Source of the DNA: Ecdyonurus torrentis
Taxonomy: Eukaryota > Arthropoda > Insecta > Ephemeroptera > Heptageniidae
Assembly (NCBI GenBank): GCA_949318235.1
Contig: OX439136.1
Coordinates: 5,698,758 to 5,762,757, forward strand
Reading direction: 5' to 3'
DNA: 64,000 nt
Below the pieces are notes generated by a model, which had not been told where the DNA came from, ran no database searches, and saw only the letters and a list, made by a program, of their open reading frames with translations. Position numbers and translations under genes: made by a program. This document shows positions 11,795 to 25,302 of the stretch, one piece after another; within the stretch, counting starts at the first letter, position 1; every line of letters starts with the position of its first letter.

Positions 11795-13337
11795 AAATGC
11801 ATCTAAATAGTATTTTTGAGTGCGTGCCGAGTATATAATTAAAGATACAACATGTTGTCTGAATGCCTACCCAACATGTCATGCTATGCTGTATGTATAA
11901 TGTTGAAGGTTGCACTTGAAAACTTACTTTAGTTAGGGGTGTTGAAATGTTATTGGGGGAGAGAGAGAGTGAGAGAGTTATATTATGTCTCAGTTGCCTC
12001 AGACATATCCCCCTATACTTTTTTTTTTTTGGTCAAGTATTACTAAAATTACTCCCTAAGCCAATATTATCGATTATACAGGTATCAATAATTTTCTACT
12101 TGAATGTCAATGCCTTTTTTTTTTATTATTATTATTATTTTTTTTATTTAGGCACGTGTAGGGGTTGATTATATATCATCATATAAAATAGAGATATATT
12201 TTTATAATATATATAGAGTATATACGTAATTATATTGTTTTTCATATCAAAATTATGTTTGTTGTTGTATTAGTGAGATAGAGCTATTTAATATCGATTA
12301 AATATTCCAAAATAAACTCTTATAATAGTAATAAGAAGTATTCTTGTATTGGTTTGATGTATTATAACGCTAAGTTGTTTTATTTATTTGTTTGTTCCGT
12401 ATTTATTGTGTATGCTTTTAAGCAATTGAGTAATACATTAATAAAAAATAGCCTTGTAATTTATAGTTTTAATTTTTATAGTTTTCCATTAAGAGTTTTA
12501 GAAAGCTCGTATTTTTTAAAATCATTATTAGGTGACCACTTATACTTTTTTATGGAATTGGAAATTCAATGGCAACTACTAGCTATATGATAGAAATTTT
12601 AGTATATGATCATCAGATATGGAAAGTCAATAATAATATAATTATAGTATTGAAATAAAATACAGAAATTAAAATAAATGCTATGGAGTAAAATTTTCTG
12701 TAGCTTAAAAGTTTGCGTTACGAACAACTACTTATTTATCTATTTTATTTTTTACTGTTTTTAATAAGATTTTGAAAATACCACATACATGAAACGAAAC
12801 AAATATTAAATTATATTAATATTGGTTAAATCTTTAAAAAACTGCAATAAAAACTAGAAGAAAAAAATTGCATTTAATTTGCAACTTTGAATTTCACACA
12901 GCATATATAACTTCATTGTTTTAACAAGCCATACAATATGCTTAGTATCAAAATACTTAGTTTTATAAATATTATACGTATGCATATATAATAAAATAGG
13001 AAATCCTATATTATATTTACTTTTTAAAACTTATAAACTTTTGCATTAACTAATTTTTTTCATGTTAAAACTTATATAAAATAACTAATTTGAAGAAACA
13101 TACAAAAATTTCAGTATAAAATGTGGAAAAGTTGCAAGTACTGCATTTATATGCACTTTAGTTTCTCTTTTTGTTACAATGTAACTTTGAAGTATAATCT
13201 TGTAGACAAAAATTGAGATCAGACGTATGAAATTATTAATCTTAGGCTTTTGACGTCATAGATAGGCTTAAGTGTGAAGTATGTATAAGAGGGTCAAAAA
13301 TATCTCTATAACTGTAAGGGTTGGAGGGTAGAGGCTG

Positions 13338-13339
<2 letters not shown>

Positions 13340-13412
<73 letters not shown>
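13340..13412. repeat. (TA)n microsatellite
   Basis: About 36 TA units. Confidence 0.97.
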
Positions 13413-13414
<2 letters not shown>

Positions 13415-13607
13415 TGTGGTTAGTTTTTGACTAGTAAGAACATTTGTGCATCAAGGGGGTTGTTTCAAACAAAACCTTCATTTTATAATACTGTGTTAGG
13501 GTGGAAGTGGGGGAGGGGGTAGTTAATAGCAGGCAAATGTAGAAACCATGTTACGCCAATTATCTGATATTGTTCTAAATTTAACTTCATATTTTATTAA
13601 TATAATG

Positions 13608-13613
<6 letters not shown>

Positions 13614-13689
<76 letters not shown>
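13614..13689. repeat. (TA)n microsatellite
   Basis: About 38 TA units, followed by a short CATACATACATA transition. Confidence 0.97.
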
Positions 13690-13691
<2 letters not shown>

Positions 13692-13866
13692 TACATACAT
13701 ATATAAATATTATTGTATATAACTAAAAATTAATGATGAAAAAAAATGTTCAAAGGCCAAAGCTTTATTATATGTTTATAACTTTTTTGTTTCATATACA
13801 ATAAAATATGATTGATTTTATATTCATGAAATATGAATAATAAAAGATCTAAAATTAATATATGAG

Positions 13867-13889
13867 AAAAAAAAAAAAAAAAAAAAAAA
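13867..13889. repeat. Oligo(A) tract
   Basis: About 23 A residues. Confidence 0.85.
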
Positions 13890-14690
13890 GTGAGTTTAAA
13901 ATGTACATTTTTTAACTCTCTCAATTTTTTAAAACTTCACATTTAAGTATTATAATTTGCATTAAAAATACCCGAAGATAAATTTTTAAAATAATTTATA
14001 AATACTTTTAAGTATTTTAAATTTAACATAATCAAATCGTATCAATACTGTACTTTATATAGATCGATAGGATCAAATGTAAATTATTCGTTCGTTTTTT
14101 TAAATATATAATGCAAAAAAAAATAACATTATGTATATGGGTTAAAATATTGCAAAGAGTATTTTCCACACCCCTCTCTGTCGTCGTCGTCTTTTTTTCT
14201 TTTCTTTTTTTTTTTTATCTCATAAAATATTTAGATTGTGATTTTTGAAAGTGCAATTTCGTAGTCTACGCTGGAAGACGAGGGTGCATTTGAGATAAGA
14301 AGCCCTTCCCCCCCACCCCACCCTGTCTGAATCCACCCCTAAGTAACAACCCGCATCTCAAGTACATACTCTCTCTCTCTTTCTCTCTTTTCTCATCACA
14401 TGTGCGCCTCATTACCGGAGGAAAAAGAAGGCTTGAAAGTACGAGCTGTCAACAGGAATAAGGAAATAAAAATTTAGCATAATTTTCAAGAGTTTCCTTT
14501 ACATATTAATTATAAAAACACGGTGTTTTTCTGCAAATTTTTGGTATATAAAGAGAAAAAGATGCAAATTTTAAAGAGTTTTTAAAACTTATAAAAATTA
14601 ACAGTTTTTCTTAGATTTTTTTTCTTTATGAAGTATAGTTTAGTCCTATTTATTGTTAAGTTTATTTTAATGCAATATTCTATCTTTAAG

Positions 14691-14826
14691 AAAAAAAAAA
14701 AAAAAAAAAAAAAAATCAAAAATTAAAAATCAAAGATCAAAGATTATGGTACTAGAAATTTGTTTTCTGTCGCGAACATAAAATAATAATATTAGACGTA
14801 TTTAAGAAAAAAGAATAATACAAGCA

Positions 14827-14860
<34 letters not shown>
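14691..14860. repeat. Two oligo(A) tracts
   Basis: A-runs at about 14691-14715 and 14832-14860, with AAAATCAAA-type short repeats between them. No retroposon body is recognisable. Confidence 0.8.
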
Positions 14861-14864
<4 letters not shown>

Positions 14865-15074
14865 CTAAAACAAATCTAAAAACGCAATAAATTCAAATTT
14901 AGAAGAAAATAAATTCAAACGTTTTCTAAATAAAGCCACTATTCTAATTTTGATATTCTTCAGAAAAAAAAATTATATAACTAAATCTGTATTCAAATAT
15001 ATTTATATAATAACATAAATAATGAAGTGATGAATTACTACTATAAGTTCACATCGTGTTCTGATGCATCTCTT

Positions 15075-15078
<4 letters not shown>

Positions 15079-15168
<90 letters not shown>
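15079..15168. repeat. (TC)n microsatellite
   Basis: About 45 TC units. Confidence 0.97.
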
Positions 15169-15172
<4 letters not shown>

Positions 15173-15512
15173 CTCTGTCTACGTTGCTGTCGACATATCA
15201 ACTTGATGACAGTGTCAGTGCAGATGATGACAGATGTACAAAGAAAAAAAAAAATTCAAAGCTAAAGCAGGATGTTAAAATAATGCATTTCTCTGCATGC
15301 GGTAAAAAAAATGTATAAAAAAATAATAATAACAAAACAGTTTAATAGAGATCGTATTTCACACAATGATGTTCTAATTTTTCTTTACTTTTGAGTGAGT
15401 GTTTTTTATAATAAATAGAGAGAAAATTGTGAGAGGGTATAGAGGCTATTATAAAATATAATAAAAATGAAAATGTTTAATATTAAATACGATTGTTATT
15501 TAAAATTTATTT

Positions 15513-15655
<143 letters not shown>

Positions 15656-15774
15656 CTTTTTAAGTTTTAAGGGTTATGTTATTTTTTATTATACAATTTT
15701 AGCATACTTTATTATAAAAAATATATGTATAAAATAATTTTACTAAAGGCCATTCCTTTTATTTCAAATAAGAG

Positions 15775-15776
<2 letters not shown>

Positions 15777-15818
<42 letters not shown>
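15777..15818. repeat. (GA)n microsatellite
   Basis: About 21 GA units. Confidence 0.95.
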
Positions 15819-15820
<2 letters not shown>

Positions 15821-16242
15821 AATATAAGAAAATAAGAATGAATTATAAATTAAAAAACGAGAGCTCAAAGAATTTTTGGCATTTTTTTTTTACTTTCAAA
15901 TACTTTTCTTATGTTGAGAATTTTTTTCCATTTTCAATTTACTGACTAAATAAATTAAATTTTAAGTTATTTTAGCATATATTCAGAAAAGCTACGGTAT
16001 GCGTTTTATTTTTTATTTTTTAGCATACTTTAAATAAAAGAAAGAACTGCTAATAAAAAAATACCTGTTTATTTGTAATTTGAGTATTCTATTTTTATTA
16101 TTATTTGTTAGGTATAATGTTTAACAAGAAAGAAAAAATTCTAAAAGTTTTTGGTTTCATTATTTTTTTTTCGCAGTGCAGTCATGAGTATGGGAAAAAA
16201 TTTGAGAAATGGAAAAAAAAGTGTTTGATATTTACGTATAGT

Positions 16243-16243
<1 letters not shown>

Positions 16244-16298
<55 letters not shown>
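16244..16298. repeat. (GA)n microsatellite
   Basis: About 27 GA units. Confidence 0.95.
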
Positions 16299-16301
<3 letters not shown>

Positions 16302-18601
16302 GATACGTATTTTATTAGATTCTCTCTTAGTGGGTTTTTTAGTTTTCAAATAAAAAGGTAGTTGTTTATATATTTTTTCACCCTCTGCCTGTCTTTTTAG
16401 CATTTTTGGAAAACTGCCAATATCACACTTTTTTTTTTATTATTATTTCGATTAAAATTCTTTCTTGACCTTAAAAACTATTAAAGATTAAATACAAATT
16501 AGCATAAAATAATAAAACAACAAACCATTTATTTTCACCAAACAAATAATTATTATGCATATTTGTTGCCAAGAATTATATTTTTAATTAAAACCTTCAA
16601 AAAAAAAAGTCTATTGTTAAAATATATAAGCTAATTAGAAAATTAATTATCTTTATATAAAAAACAAATATTTAACAATTGGATTAAAAATGATAAATTA
16701 ACTATAACGTGTTTTTGCATAAATAAAGGTTAATTTTCGTATATAGTTTTTATAAACTCTTTTCAATTTGTTAGGTAAATATTAAAACTCTTTAGGCGTG
16801 AAAATTGAACGTATTAACTCATAATGGGAAATAAAAGTATGATGGTGTAAAACGATATTCGCCAACGATGATGGTTTTAATTATAATATGGAAAAATTGT
16901 GTTATATAGAAAGTGATAGCTTATGTTTCAATTAGTGACGTATTAATTAAAAGTATTTTATAAGCTGATTTTTGTTTATTGTTAGATTTATTTTAACATA
17001 TATTAATTAGAGAGGCTTATTGATTTAATTATAGTGTTGCATTTATGGTATATTTTAGAAGACTGTTTATTTTTTGCACCTTACAAAATAGAGTGTTACA
17101 TTTGTTGTGTATAATACTGTATTTTAGGAATAATATATACAATAATTAAAGTAATTATTGGCTTTATTTTACATATGTTTTGCCCCTTTAACAAAAATAC
17201 TTGGATTTATTTAAATAATGTGAGTTTAGATTGCAGTTTTTATAGAAGAGGAAGGGAGGGAGAGAGAAGAGAGAGAGCGAGAGAGAAAGAGAGAAAGAGA
17301 GAGAGATTGCGATACCTGAGTTTGCATATTGTATAAAATAATAATACGAAAAATGAAATAAAACTCTATATAGTGCTGAGGTGCTGAGTAATATGCGCAC
17401 TGATGTCAAATGTTTAAATCAGTTAAAAAATGTTTCTATTTTCTTTTTGTACAATTTATAATATTGCAAATAAACAGGGAATATTAAACGATGATTCTAA
17501 TTCTATAAGAGCTTATACCGTAAATTGGGAGTACATGGGTTGAGGCTGGACAAATTTAAATATTATACTGCTTAAAAAGAATGTAACAGTACCGGGTAAA
17601 ACCCAATATTACAAACGCGATAATGTGCTGCAAAAACAAATCATTATATAGGGCTAAATTGAGAGGCCTTGTTGATTTCGTCTTTGTATATACAAATATT
17701 TTATGATAAGTAATCCTGTACAAATGAGATGGGACCATCATGCATATTATACACCATTTTAGAAACATTTTATAGAACTGTCTAAAAATGTGAGTAAAAG
17801 AAAATTGTAAATACATGTCGTCACAAAATCCAGATCTATATAATTAAAATTGTAAAGCAGGTTGCCTACTCCACATGGTTTTGTTTTTCTCAGTTTTTGA
17901 TTATTTGTGCCACAGTATTTGTGCATGCATAATGTAAAAGTCACATCTTGTGCTTCTTAAATTATTATTATTATTGTATACGTAATCCCTTAAAATTACA
18001 TATTACATAAGGCTATACTTCTATCCTTGAAAATAAGGTAATCATAAAAATTGAAAGTTAAGTGCGCATAATGATTTTACGTGGATATTTTAAAAACAAA
18101 CTGTTATGTAAAAAAATATATATACTATAAAATTTGCAAATAAAATTTTAAAAAGAAAAAAATATCTTTAATATATGTTATAAAATATATATTTGACAGC
18201 TCATACACAGTATAAAGTTAAAATTATAGTTTATATGCAATGTGTATATAAAATGCAAGTTGTACAGTTTATAGCTTTTTCCTTTATAGAGAAAATAATG
18301 TTGCATAGAAAATTGGCAATATATGTCTGCAGAAGATAAACAAGTATGTAGATTTATGGCTAATAATAATGTTTATAGGCTTTTGTATATTATTATCATG
18401 TGTGAGTATTGCACATTTTATTATAATCAAAACTACCCCACATATTATGCATATGTTATACCGTATACTGTGGTGGGAGAGGGAAGGGGGGCTTTTATTT
18501 ACATAGTATGTCATAAAAATTTAAGAAAAATTGATTTCTTTATGACTGTTGATTTTTTTTTTTTTGGTATACATAGAAAATACATATATGCACTTGTGTA
18601 A

Positions 18602-18626
18602 TTTTTTTTTTTTTTTTTTTTTTTTT
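18602..18626. repeat. Oligo(T) tract
   Basis: About 25 T residues. Confidence 0.85.
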
Positions 18627-20178
18627 ATATTCATTTTTATAATATTAGCTTTTTTACTTTTTTTTTTCTTTGTCACTTTAGAGGGCATAAGAAAGAGATC
18701 GAACTAAGTATATAATAATACAAAAATTGACAAATTTGGACAGTTATGGCAATAAAAGAAATGTTTACCGCATAGACTTTGCATGCGGCAATATTTGTAC
18801 AATAAATTTGATTGCATAAGGAATGACAATTTAATGTTTTAAATATAGCATGTATAAATATGTTTAAAATATGCAACCTATTTTTGAACTAGACTTTACG
18901 GGTTGTATACTTTTAAAATTTTAATTTAATTTTTTTTTTTTTTTTTTTAATTTGAGAGGAGTAGTTATAAAGTTTTTTCTTCAAAAAATACTTTTAATTT
19001 TGATATTAGTCAAATGGTTATAGTAATTTGTTTATTATAGCTCTATTTTTTTTTTTCAATGCACAGAGACATTCTTATAAAATCAACAAAACATATTTTT
19101 ATATATGAAAAATGAAAATGTATGACTCATGCAATGCAAAATTCAATACAAAATCAATATTATGCAGAAAAATATAGCAATATATGTAATGAAAGAAACC
19201 AACAACTTATTTTCAATACAGAAAACGTAAATAATAGTAAGCTATATACATTATATGCATTTTCTCTTATATAAGAGAAAAAAAAAAAGAAGAAAAAAAG
19301 GGTGGTTTATATTATAAAGGGTCTAAAAACAGTACGATTAAAATAGGGGAAAAAGTAAGTACCACGCCCACTTTTCAGATTTTCTCTACTATATGAGTAA
19401 AAACTTATCTTTTGTTATATGCATTTGTTTAAAAGATTACACAACTTTATATTATCAATTGTATGATAAATTATCATACATAAGAACTAAATAGTCCCTC
19501 TTTCTATCTCCCTCTATTTTTAATGAATGATTTATAATCTATATATTTTTTCAATAAATATAGTATTTCTCTATGTTAAATCGATCATATGACTTTTTTT
19601 TTCACAGTAAATTTCTTTTAATAACCTCTACTTACATAAAAAACATAACATATTTTATATATGCATTTTTATTTATAATTTATTATAGAATAGATAGAAA
19701 AAAAAGTATTTTTCCATTTGAATAGATAGAAATAATAATTGTAATTGGTACGAGGTTTTGACTTACGGGTGATTAAACATTATACGGAATTCCGGTAAGA
19801 GCGACTGACTTTGCTATACAGAAATACCCGGTAGTAGGGTAGTTAGGAGGAGGAGAAAAAAAAATGCAATGCTTTATATATACGAATGCAAGGGTATCCC
19901 AGGGAGTATATGCAGGGTAATGAGCTATACTTAATGTGGATATATTTATATGTAATTCTATGTAGATTCCGTATGACGTCATTTTTAGTATAATTTTATT
20001 TTACCCTTTCTTAATTAAAATAATAATAACAAAATGAGATTCTATAGTTTTGAAAAATATCAGTGAGTTGTATTGAACATCAACTGTAGTAAAGTTTCAA
20101 AATGTATAGTAATGTAAATTTTACTGCATGTTAATTTTAATTTATTTTTTTAAAATTTTTTCACCATATATAATAGTC

Positions 20179-20590
20179 TTTTTTTTTTTTGGCTTGCCAT
20201 ATTGTGTTATCGTGCTATACACCAATCCTAGTCCCAGTCAAGACATTGTCTTATCGACAGGTAAGGACTTTCCAATTAACGGAAAAGCACACACGGGCCG
20301 GCCATGCCTTAAGTACACAGCCCGGCATTCGCCATGACAGCCTAGAGAAACCGTGGAAACATCTAGGCAGGCTGGTCGGTGCAATCACATCAATCATGCA
20401 CCTCCCGAATACTGTGCGTCGTCATGGAATGCATGTAAACATGCATCGTGCAACGTGTTGTGCTCTCACACTCCACGTACGCACCCAGCAGTGACTTGAA
20501 CCTATACTCGGTGAATAGTACAGAGTTGGTGAGAGTACAGAGTTGCGAATCGGCTGTCTTCACCACTCGGTCATATCAGCTACCAGCACA
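20179..20590 (-). mobile_element. tRNA-derived SINE, copy 2
   Basis: On the - strand this copy reads head to tail like the one at 4551-4951. The tRNA-like head (20510-20590) has GACCGAGTGGTGAAG and a B-box-like GGTTCAAGTC. The same ~300-bp body follows, and the + strand T-run at 20179-20190 is the A tail. A short duplication in the head (AACTCTGTACT appears twice, around 20513-20545) makes it slightly longer there. The B-box has changed relative to copy 1. Reading frames of 60-100 codons across the element are incidental. Confidence 0.85.
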
Positions 20591-20640
20591 TTGACAATAT
20601 TGCACCGTGTAAACACGCCATATAGTGTTAATATTATACA

Positions 20641-20746
20641 CGACATTTGCCATGACAGCCTAGAGAAACCGTGGAAACGTCAAGGCAGGCTGGGTCGGAG
20701 TAATCACATCGATCATGCACCTCCCAAATGCTGTGCGTCGTTATAT
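20641..20746 (-). mobile_element. SINE body fragment
   Basis: About 105 bp matching the middle of the same SINE body (GCCATGACAGCCTAGAGAAA and CATCGATCATGCACCTCCC on the + strand). It lies 50 bp beyond copy 2 in the same orientation, and both head and A tail are missing. It is either an independent truncated insertion or part of a local rearrangement of copy 2. Confidence 0.75.
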
Positions 20747-21575
20747 TACAGTATATTATTTATATTTGTTTCGTATAATCTAAATACCTCACAATCACTA
20801 TGTTACAATAGTATAACAAATATTATGTTGTTCAGCATAATTATTTGTCTTGTGCAGCATAATTTAAGTATAATTTCTTCGTTCCATATAATACTTTTTT
20901 TTTTTCATGGAATTATTTTTTTCGTTCTATGTTTTAAATACTTAATTTTATTTTTATACTGTACTTAATCATTTATAACATAACATATTATATAGTTATA
21001 TAATACAACTATATGTTTTCAACTATGTTTTACAGTATAAACTCGCCTAAGCCCTCTTAATTATAAAATATATTAAATACTGTATACTCTTTATAATTTA
21101 ATATGCATTCAACTTTTTTAAAATTAACTGAGGTTATCATCTTGAAATGACGTTGTATCTTATAAAAAGGAATAAGAGGATCCATTCATATATATATATT
21201 AATATACATTATATTATATATAAAATATGCACTGGAAAAAAATAAAAAAAGCATAGTTTGAATTGCATAATCTTGACTGGAGTTCATATAATAAATTGCA
21301 TAGCATTCCTCACTTGAAAATATAGAACTACTTGACTTCGCGTTGCATAAAGTTGGTATAGTAATTTAATTAAAATTATATTTAATTCACTAAGTCATTA
21401 TTTCATTTGATTAAATCTCATTTGCAAATAATGTGTGGTATAATATATTCAACTAGTGCTGTTATATTATAAGATTTATATATTATATATTATAGAGACA
21501 AAGATTTACATAAAAGCTACCACACTCATTATAAATACTCAAGAGTTTTTTTTTTTTGTCTTGAATTAAATTATG

Positions 21576-21973
21576 TTAAGGCGGTGGGGGACCGACTTGG
21601 ACCGGAAATCGCTAAAAGAAGAACTATATTTTCCCAATAATTTTTTGTAATGATTTAATTCCAATAAAACAAACACTATAATTTTCAAATAAAATCAAGT
21701 AAATTTCAAATATATTTTTTTATACCAAAAAATTTTTTAATTATATTTTTAATTGTAAAAAGGTTTCTAATTTGACTAAAATTTCCCGCTGAAATTTGAA
21801 TTTCCACATTTACATGTTATCTTTAAAGTGCAATAACTTAAATATTTGATCGTGTTTTCAGATGTTTTACATAACTAAATTTTTAAGCAACATTTCTTCT
21901 TTACTTTGTGTTATTATTATTATTCGCCACCGTCCTAGTTTGCGAGATATCAGTCGGTCACCTACCCCCTTAA
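21576..21973. mobile_element. TTAA-flanked MITE, GGNGGTRGGKGACCGAC ends, copy 1
   Basis: About 398 bp, with TTAA at both edges. The left end GGCGGTGGGGGACCGACT matches the inverted right end GGGGGTAGGTGACCGACT in 15 of 18 positions. The interior is AT-rich and non-coding. A related element lies at 23349-23702. TTAA target duplication is characteristic of piggyBac-type transposition. That assignment is inferred, as the ends do not start with the usual CCC. Confidence 0.75.
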
Positions 21974-22487
21974 GGAAAGGATTAATATAATGTATTGAAA
22001 CTTTTTTTTTTTTTTTTTTTAATGTGAAATAAGTAGAAGTGGGAAAACTGTTTTTCCTTTTCTTGTGCAAAGTATGGAAAATTGGCATTTTATCAAGTAT
22101 TTTAACTTTTGTTTAGTTTTTAAAATCATTATATACATAATATATTTTTAAATGTTTTGCAATTTTATTTAATGCATTATAGTTTTACGAAGTGATTTTA
22201 TATTTTAAATTTGTAGATACTTAAATTTGGTAAGTTTGCTATATAAAATATAGATTTACTATAATTAAAAATATAAGTCACTTAAATTGGAAATATATTT
22301 GTCAAATATTAATTATTCACAAAAATATATTGAAAATATAAAGGTTCCATATTTTATTAAAAATTGTGTTGAAATTTGAACAACTCTAAATAACTTTGAG
22401 GGGGGGGGGGGGACATTTTTTAACCCCATGCTTTCTAATAATTTTGTTCAGCAAAGTAACCATATATTTTTTATTTGGCAAAACAAG

Positions 22488-22491
<4 letters not shown>

Positions 22492-22519
<28 letters not shown>
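22492..22519. repeat. Oligo(A) tract
   Basis: About 28 A residues. A run of G occurs ~90 bp upstream (22399-22412). Confidence 0.85.
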
Positions 22520-22522
<3 letters not shown>

Positions 22523-23152
22523 GTTTATTTAATTTATTAGAATTTGAAAAATGTATTATAAATTCAAAAAAGCCGGAAAAAAAATGAAAATACTTTTCAT
22601 CACACAATTTGTGTTTTTTTTCTTCATAAGCATCATAATGAAATATCTTGCAACTTTTATAACATAATGCTTTTTTAATTTTTAATTAAAATTTCAAATT
22701 ATGATTGTAATAATTTTTTTTTATTTTGATATCAGATATCAAAGTCTTCTCTTCAATGCAATTTTTTTTATTCTCTCACTCTTTAAAAAAATATAATCTG
22801 TATATAACAGAAAGGAAACCATAATTTTTATAGAAGACTAATTATTAAATAAAAAATCGATATTATCTTCTTCTTTTTTTTTTTAATATACATAAAATAA
22901 AAAGAGACAAGTTAATTATTTTTTAATTGAACAATCCTAATTATATTTTTTAATATTAGTTTTTAATATCACATTGATCAATATTTTTATATGTATAGTC
23001 GAAATTTCTATTAGAATACAACGCTATATATTACACATGAACACAATATGATAATTATTGTATTTGATTATTTCAGCGTATGCTCCATAGACATACTCTT
23101 ATGGCTTATGATGTTAAATATTGCTTAAATATTATGCTGTACACATATGCAT

Positions 23153-23210
23153 CAGGGTCGGCTTAACCGTGGTGCGATGGTGCGATCGCACCACGGGTCA
23201 CGGCCACAAA
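23153..23210. mobile_element. hAT-like terminal fragment
   Basis: CAGGGTCGGCTTAACC followed by GTGGTGCGATGGTGCG resembles the 5' terminus of hAT-superfamily elements (CAGGG-C/T-CGG...). It contains the perfect 14-bp palindrome GGTGCGATCGCACC at 23179-23192. No matching right end (CGACCCTG) was found downstream, so this is probably a remnant cut off by the neighbouring TTAA element. No transposase domain is visible. Confidence 0.5.
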
Positions 23211-23348
23211 GAAAAAAAAAATCAGCTATAAGCTGAAATCTTTTTTTGAAACAAATAAACACCCCTGTCATAAAGATGAGTGGTACATCTATACAGTCAC
23301 CATCTTTGTGGTTTGAAAATGAATTTGTTAATATAGATAAAATGTTCA

Positions 23349-23702
23349 TTAAGGTAGTAAGGTACCGACCTTATGTCTCAAAAACTAGAAGTGTTTTGGG
23401 TCTTAATTTGGTGTCATTGTGCAGCTAACAGTCATACCTAGCCGTGATAAAAATTTCAAGATGTTTGACCGTCCCGAAAAAAAGACAAAATTTATTGAAA
23501 TTAACATTGGACCTTATGGGCTTAAAATGTCAAAAAATCATATAAAATTAATTTACATGGTGACCCCCCATAATTTTTATATATTTCAAATTGTCTCAAG
23601 CTATCATATCATATAGCTATTGTATCATTGTGCAAAATTTCAGATTTTTTTGACGAGAAAAGTTTGAGTCTAATGGCCGCCGTCGGTCCCCTACTCCTTT
23701 AA
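23349..23702. mobile_element. TTAA-flanked MITE, GGNGGTRGGKGACCGAC ends, copy 2
   Basis: About 354 bp between two TTAA sites. The left end GGTAGTAAGGTACCGAC and the inverted right end AGGAGTAGGGGACCGAC are diverged versions of the 21576 element's ends. The interior has no coding signal. Two short reading frames starting at 23246 and 23419 cross or lie inside it and are not supported as genes. Confidence 0.7.
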
Positions 23703-24225
23703 TATGAATTTTATTTGTGTCCTTTTCTCCCAGAGGCTTTAAAAGTATGTCATATTTGGGATGTTGGGGAGTGGGGGGGGGGGGGGGGGATAAATTGCAA
23801 ATTGTTAGAAAATTCTAAATTACTCCTTTCGATAGCAACTCTGCAGTTCTAAAATAGTAGGCATGAAAAATAATAAAAATAAAACAGTTTTACTATATAT
23901 AGTACAATTTTTGTAACGATTTTCACCCAAAATCATAAAATGATGAACAACTGTATTAATGAATCATCATCATATATATTAGTTAGGGTAACTATATTAC
24001 ACTGGCATATAAAATATATAGGTTGCCTACACTCAGAGGGGCAATATAGAAAACTATTTAGATAGATATAATTATTACATTTATTACTGTGTTATATATA
24101 GAGTAAAATAACCACATATAAAATGTATAGGAATATTTATGAGGTGCAACCTTTAAAACGAAGTAAATTGATTCGTATATTTTTTGTATAACTTGGGATA
24201 TATTTTCGATTTATTTTGGTAATAA

Positions 24226-24229
<4 letters not shown>

Positions 24230-24258
<29 letters not shown>
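24230..24258. repeat. Oligo(A) tract
   Basis: About 29 A. A second run of about 19 A lies at 24388-24406. Confidence 0.85.
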
Positions 24259-24262
<4 letters not shown>

Positions 24263-25059
24263 TGATAATTTTCCATCCTAATAATAAATAATTATGTATA
24301 TTTTTATTTTTTTATTATTATTATTTTTTTTAAGGTTGCGTTGTGCTTACATTAAGTATATAGTAAAATTTGAAAACTAAAGAATTAAAAAAAAAAAAAA
24401 AAAAATGGTCCATTTAAATCTTTAAAAAAATATATATTTATATCAAATATAAATATAAAAAATATTTAAAAAATATAATAAATTATAATTATCCCTTGTA
24501 AAAGCACAACGACCAAGAAAAACAGCCAAAAAACAGCCCCTCTCTCTCTCTCTCTCTCTCTCTGATCAAAATTATAAACTTGAAATTCAAATTTCTGAGA
24601 AATTTTCATAGTTTATTTATATAAAGTTTTTAAGAGTTTATAGTTAAGGATATAGTTTTTGAATATCATATTTTACACATTAAAAACTGTAACATATATT
24701 TTAACAAAATAATAACAAGAGAAGAACAAAATAATAATAATAAGAAATATAATGTAAATTTCATGATAGAAATTATTTACAAAATTATATGAAAATAAAA
24801 TGAACCTATAATGTATACCATGAGTATAAATAAAGTAAATTGCTCATATATATGATTTCTCACAGAAAAATTTAGCCCTCAACTCCCTTTAACCACCCCT
24901 CTCTATGTTCAGTAAATAGGGATGACGTATGACGTTTTTCTGCAATGTAATAAGCAAAAAGGGAGAGAGAGAGGGTAGTTAAAGTGGTTTGTTGATGGCT
25001 CTGCCTCATTTCTTTTTCCCTATACTGACACGCGTGTATATATAAACCATTGCTTATAC

Positions 25060-25085
25060 AGGGTGTATGTATATATGACGTCATA
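25060..25085 (-). mobile_element. Solo end of the TATAGGGTG family
   Basis: CAGGGTGTATGTATATATGACGTCATAA is, over its first 26 bases, closely similar to the terminus of copy C at 39374 (AGGGTGTATG then TGACGTCATA). No interior sequence of the family follows, so it is a terminal fragment or a chance match. Confidence 0.4.
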
Positions 25086-25302
25086 ACAAACACGTTTGTC
25101 ATTTTTTTTTCTATTGGTTTTATTTCAAATATTGCTTTTTATACGGTAATTTGTAAATTATATATATTTTTTTTTTTCTGTCATAGTTTGAGGGGTAATA
25201 TAAAACGAGAAAAAATTTTGATTGAATTTTTTGGGGTGTTATAAATGAGTTGTTATTTTTATGTTTTATTTTTTCCAAGTTTAAGTTAACAAAGGTACCA
25301 GT

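Noticed and set aside
14160..14470. GC-richer stretch with pyrimidine tracts, considered as an exon
   Set aside because: Possible acceptors near 14234 and 14265 lead to stops within a few codons in the required phase.
16740..16775. Possible third ratchet site, TTCAATTTGTTAG|GTAAAT, and a similar TTAG|GTATAA at 16080-16102
   Set aside because: The donors are weak, the acceptors are TAG with A/G-containing tracts, and no second donor follows. Too weak to list.
20255..20268. CAG|GTAAGG on the + strand, and its counterpart near 4860 on the - strand
   Set aside because: Part of the conserved SINE body, with no pyrimidine tract or branch point.
23246..23616. Two 60-65-codon frames near the hAT-like end, considered as transposase remnants
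   Set aside because: No hAT zinc-finger, catalytic or dimerisation motif could be recognised, and the frames cross into the TTAA element.
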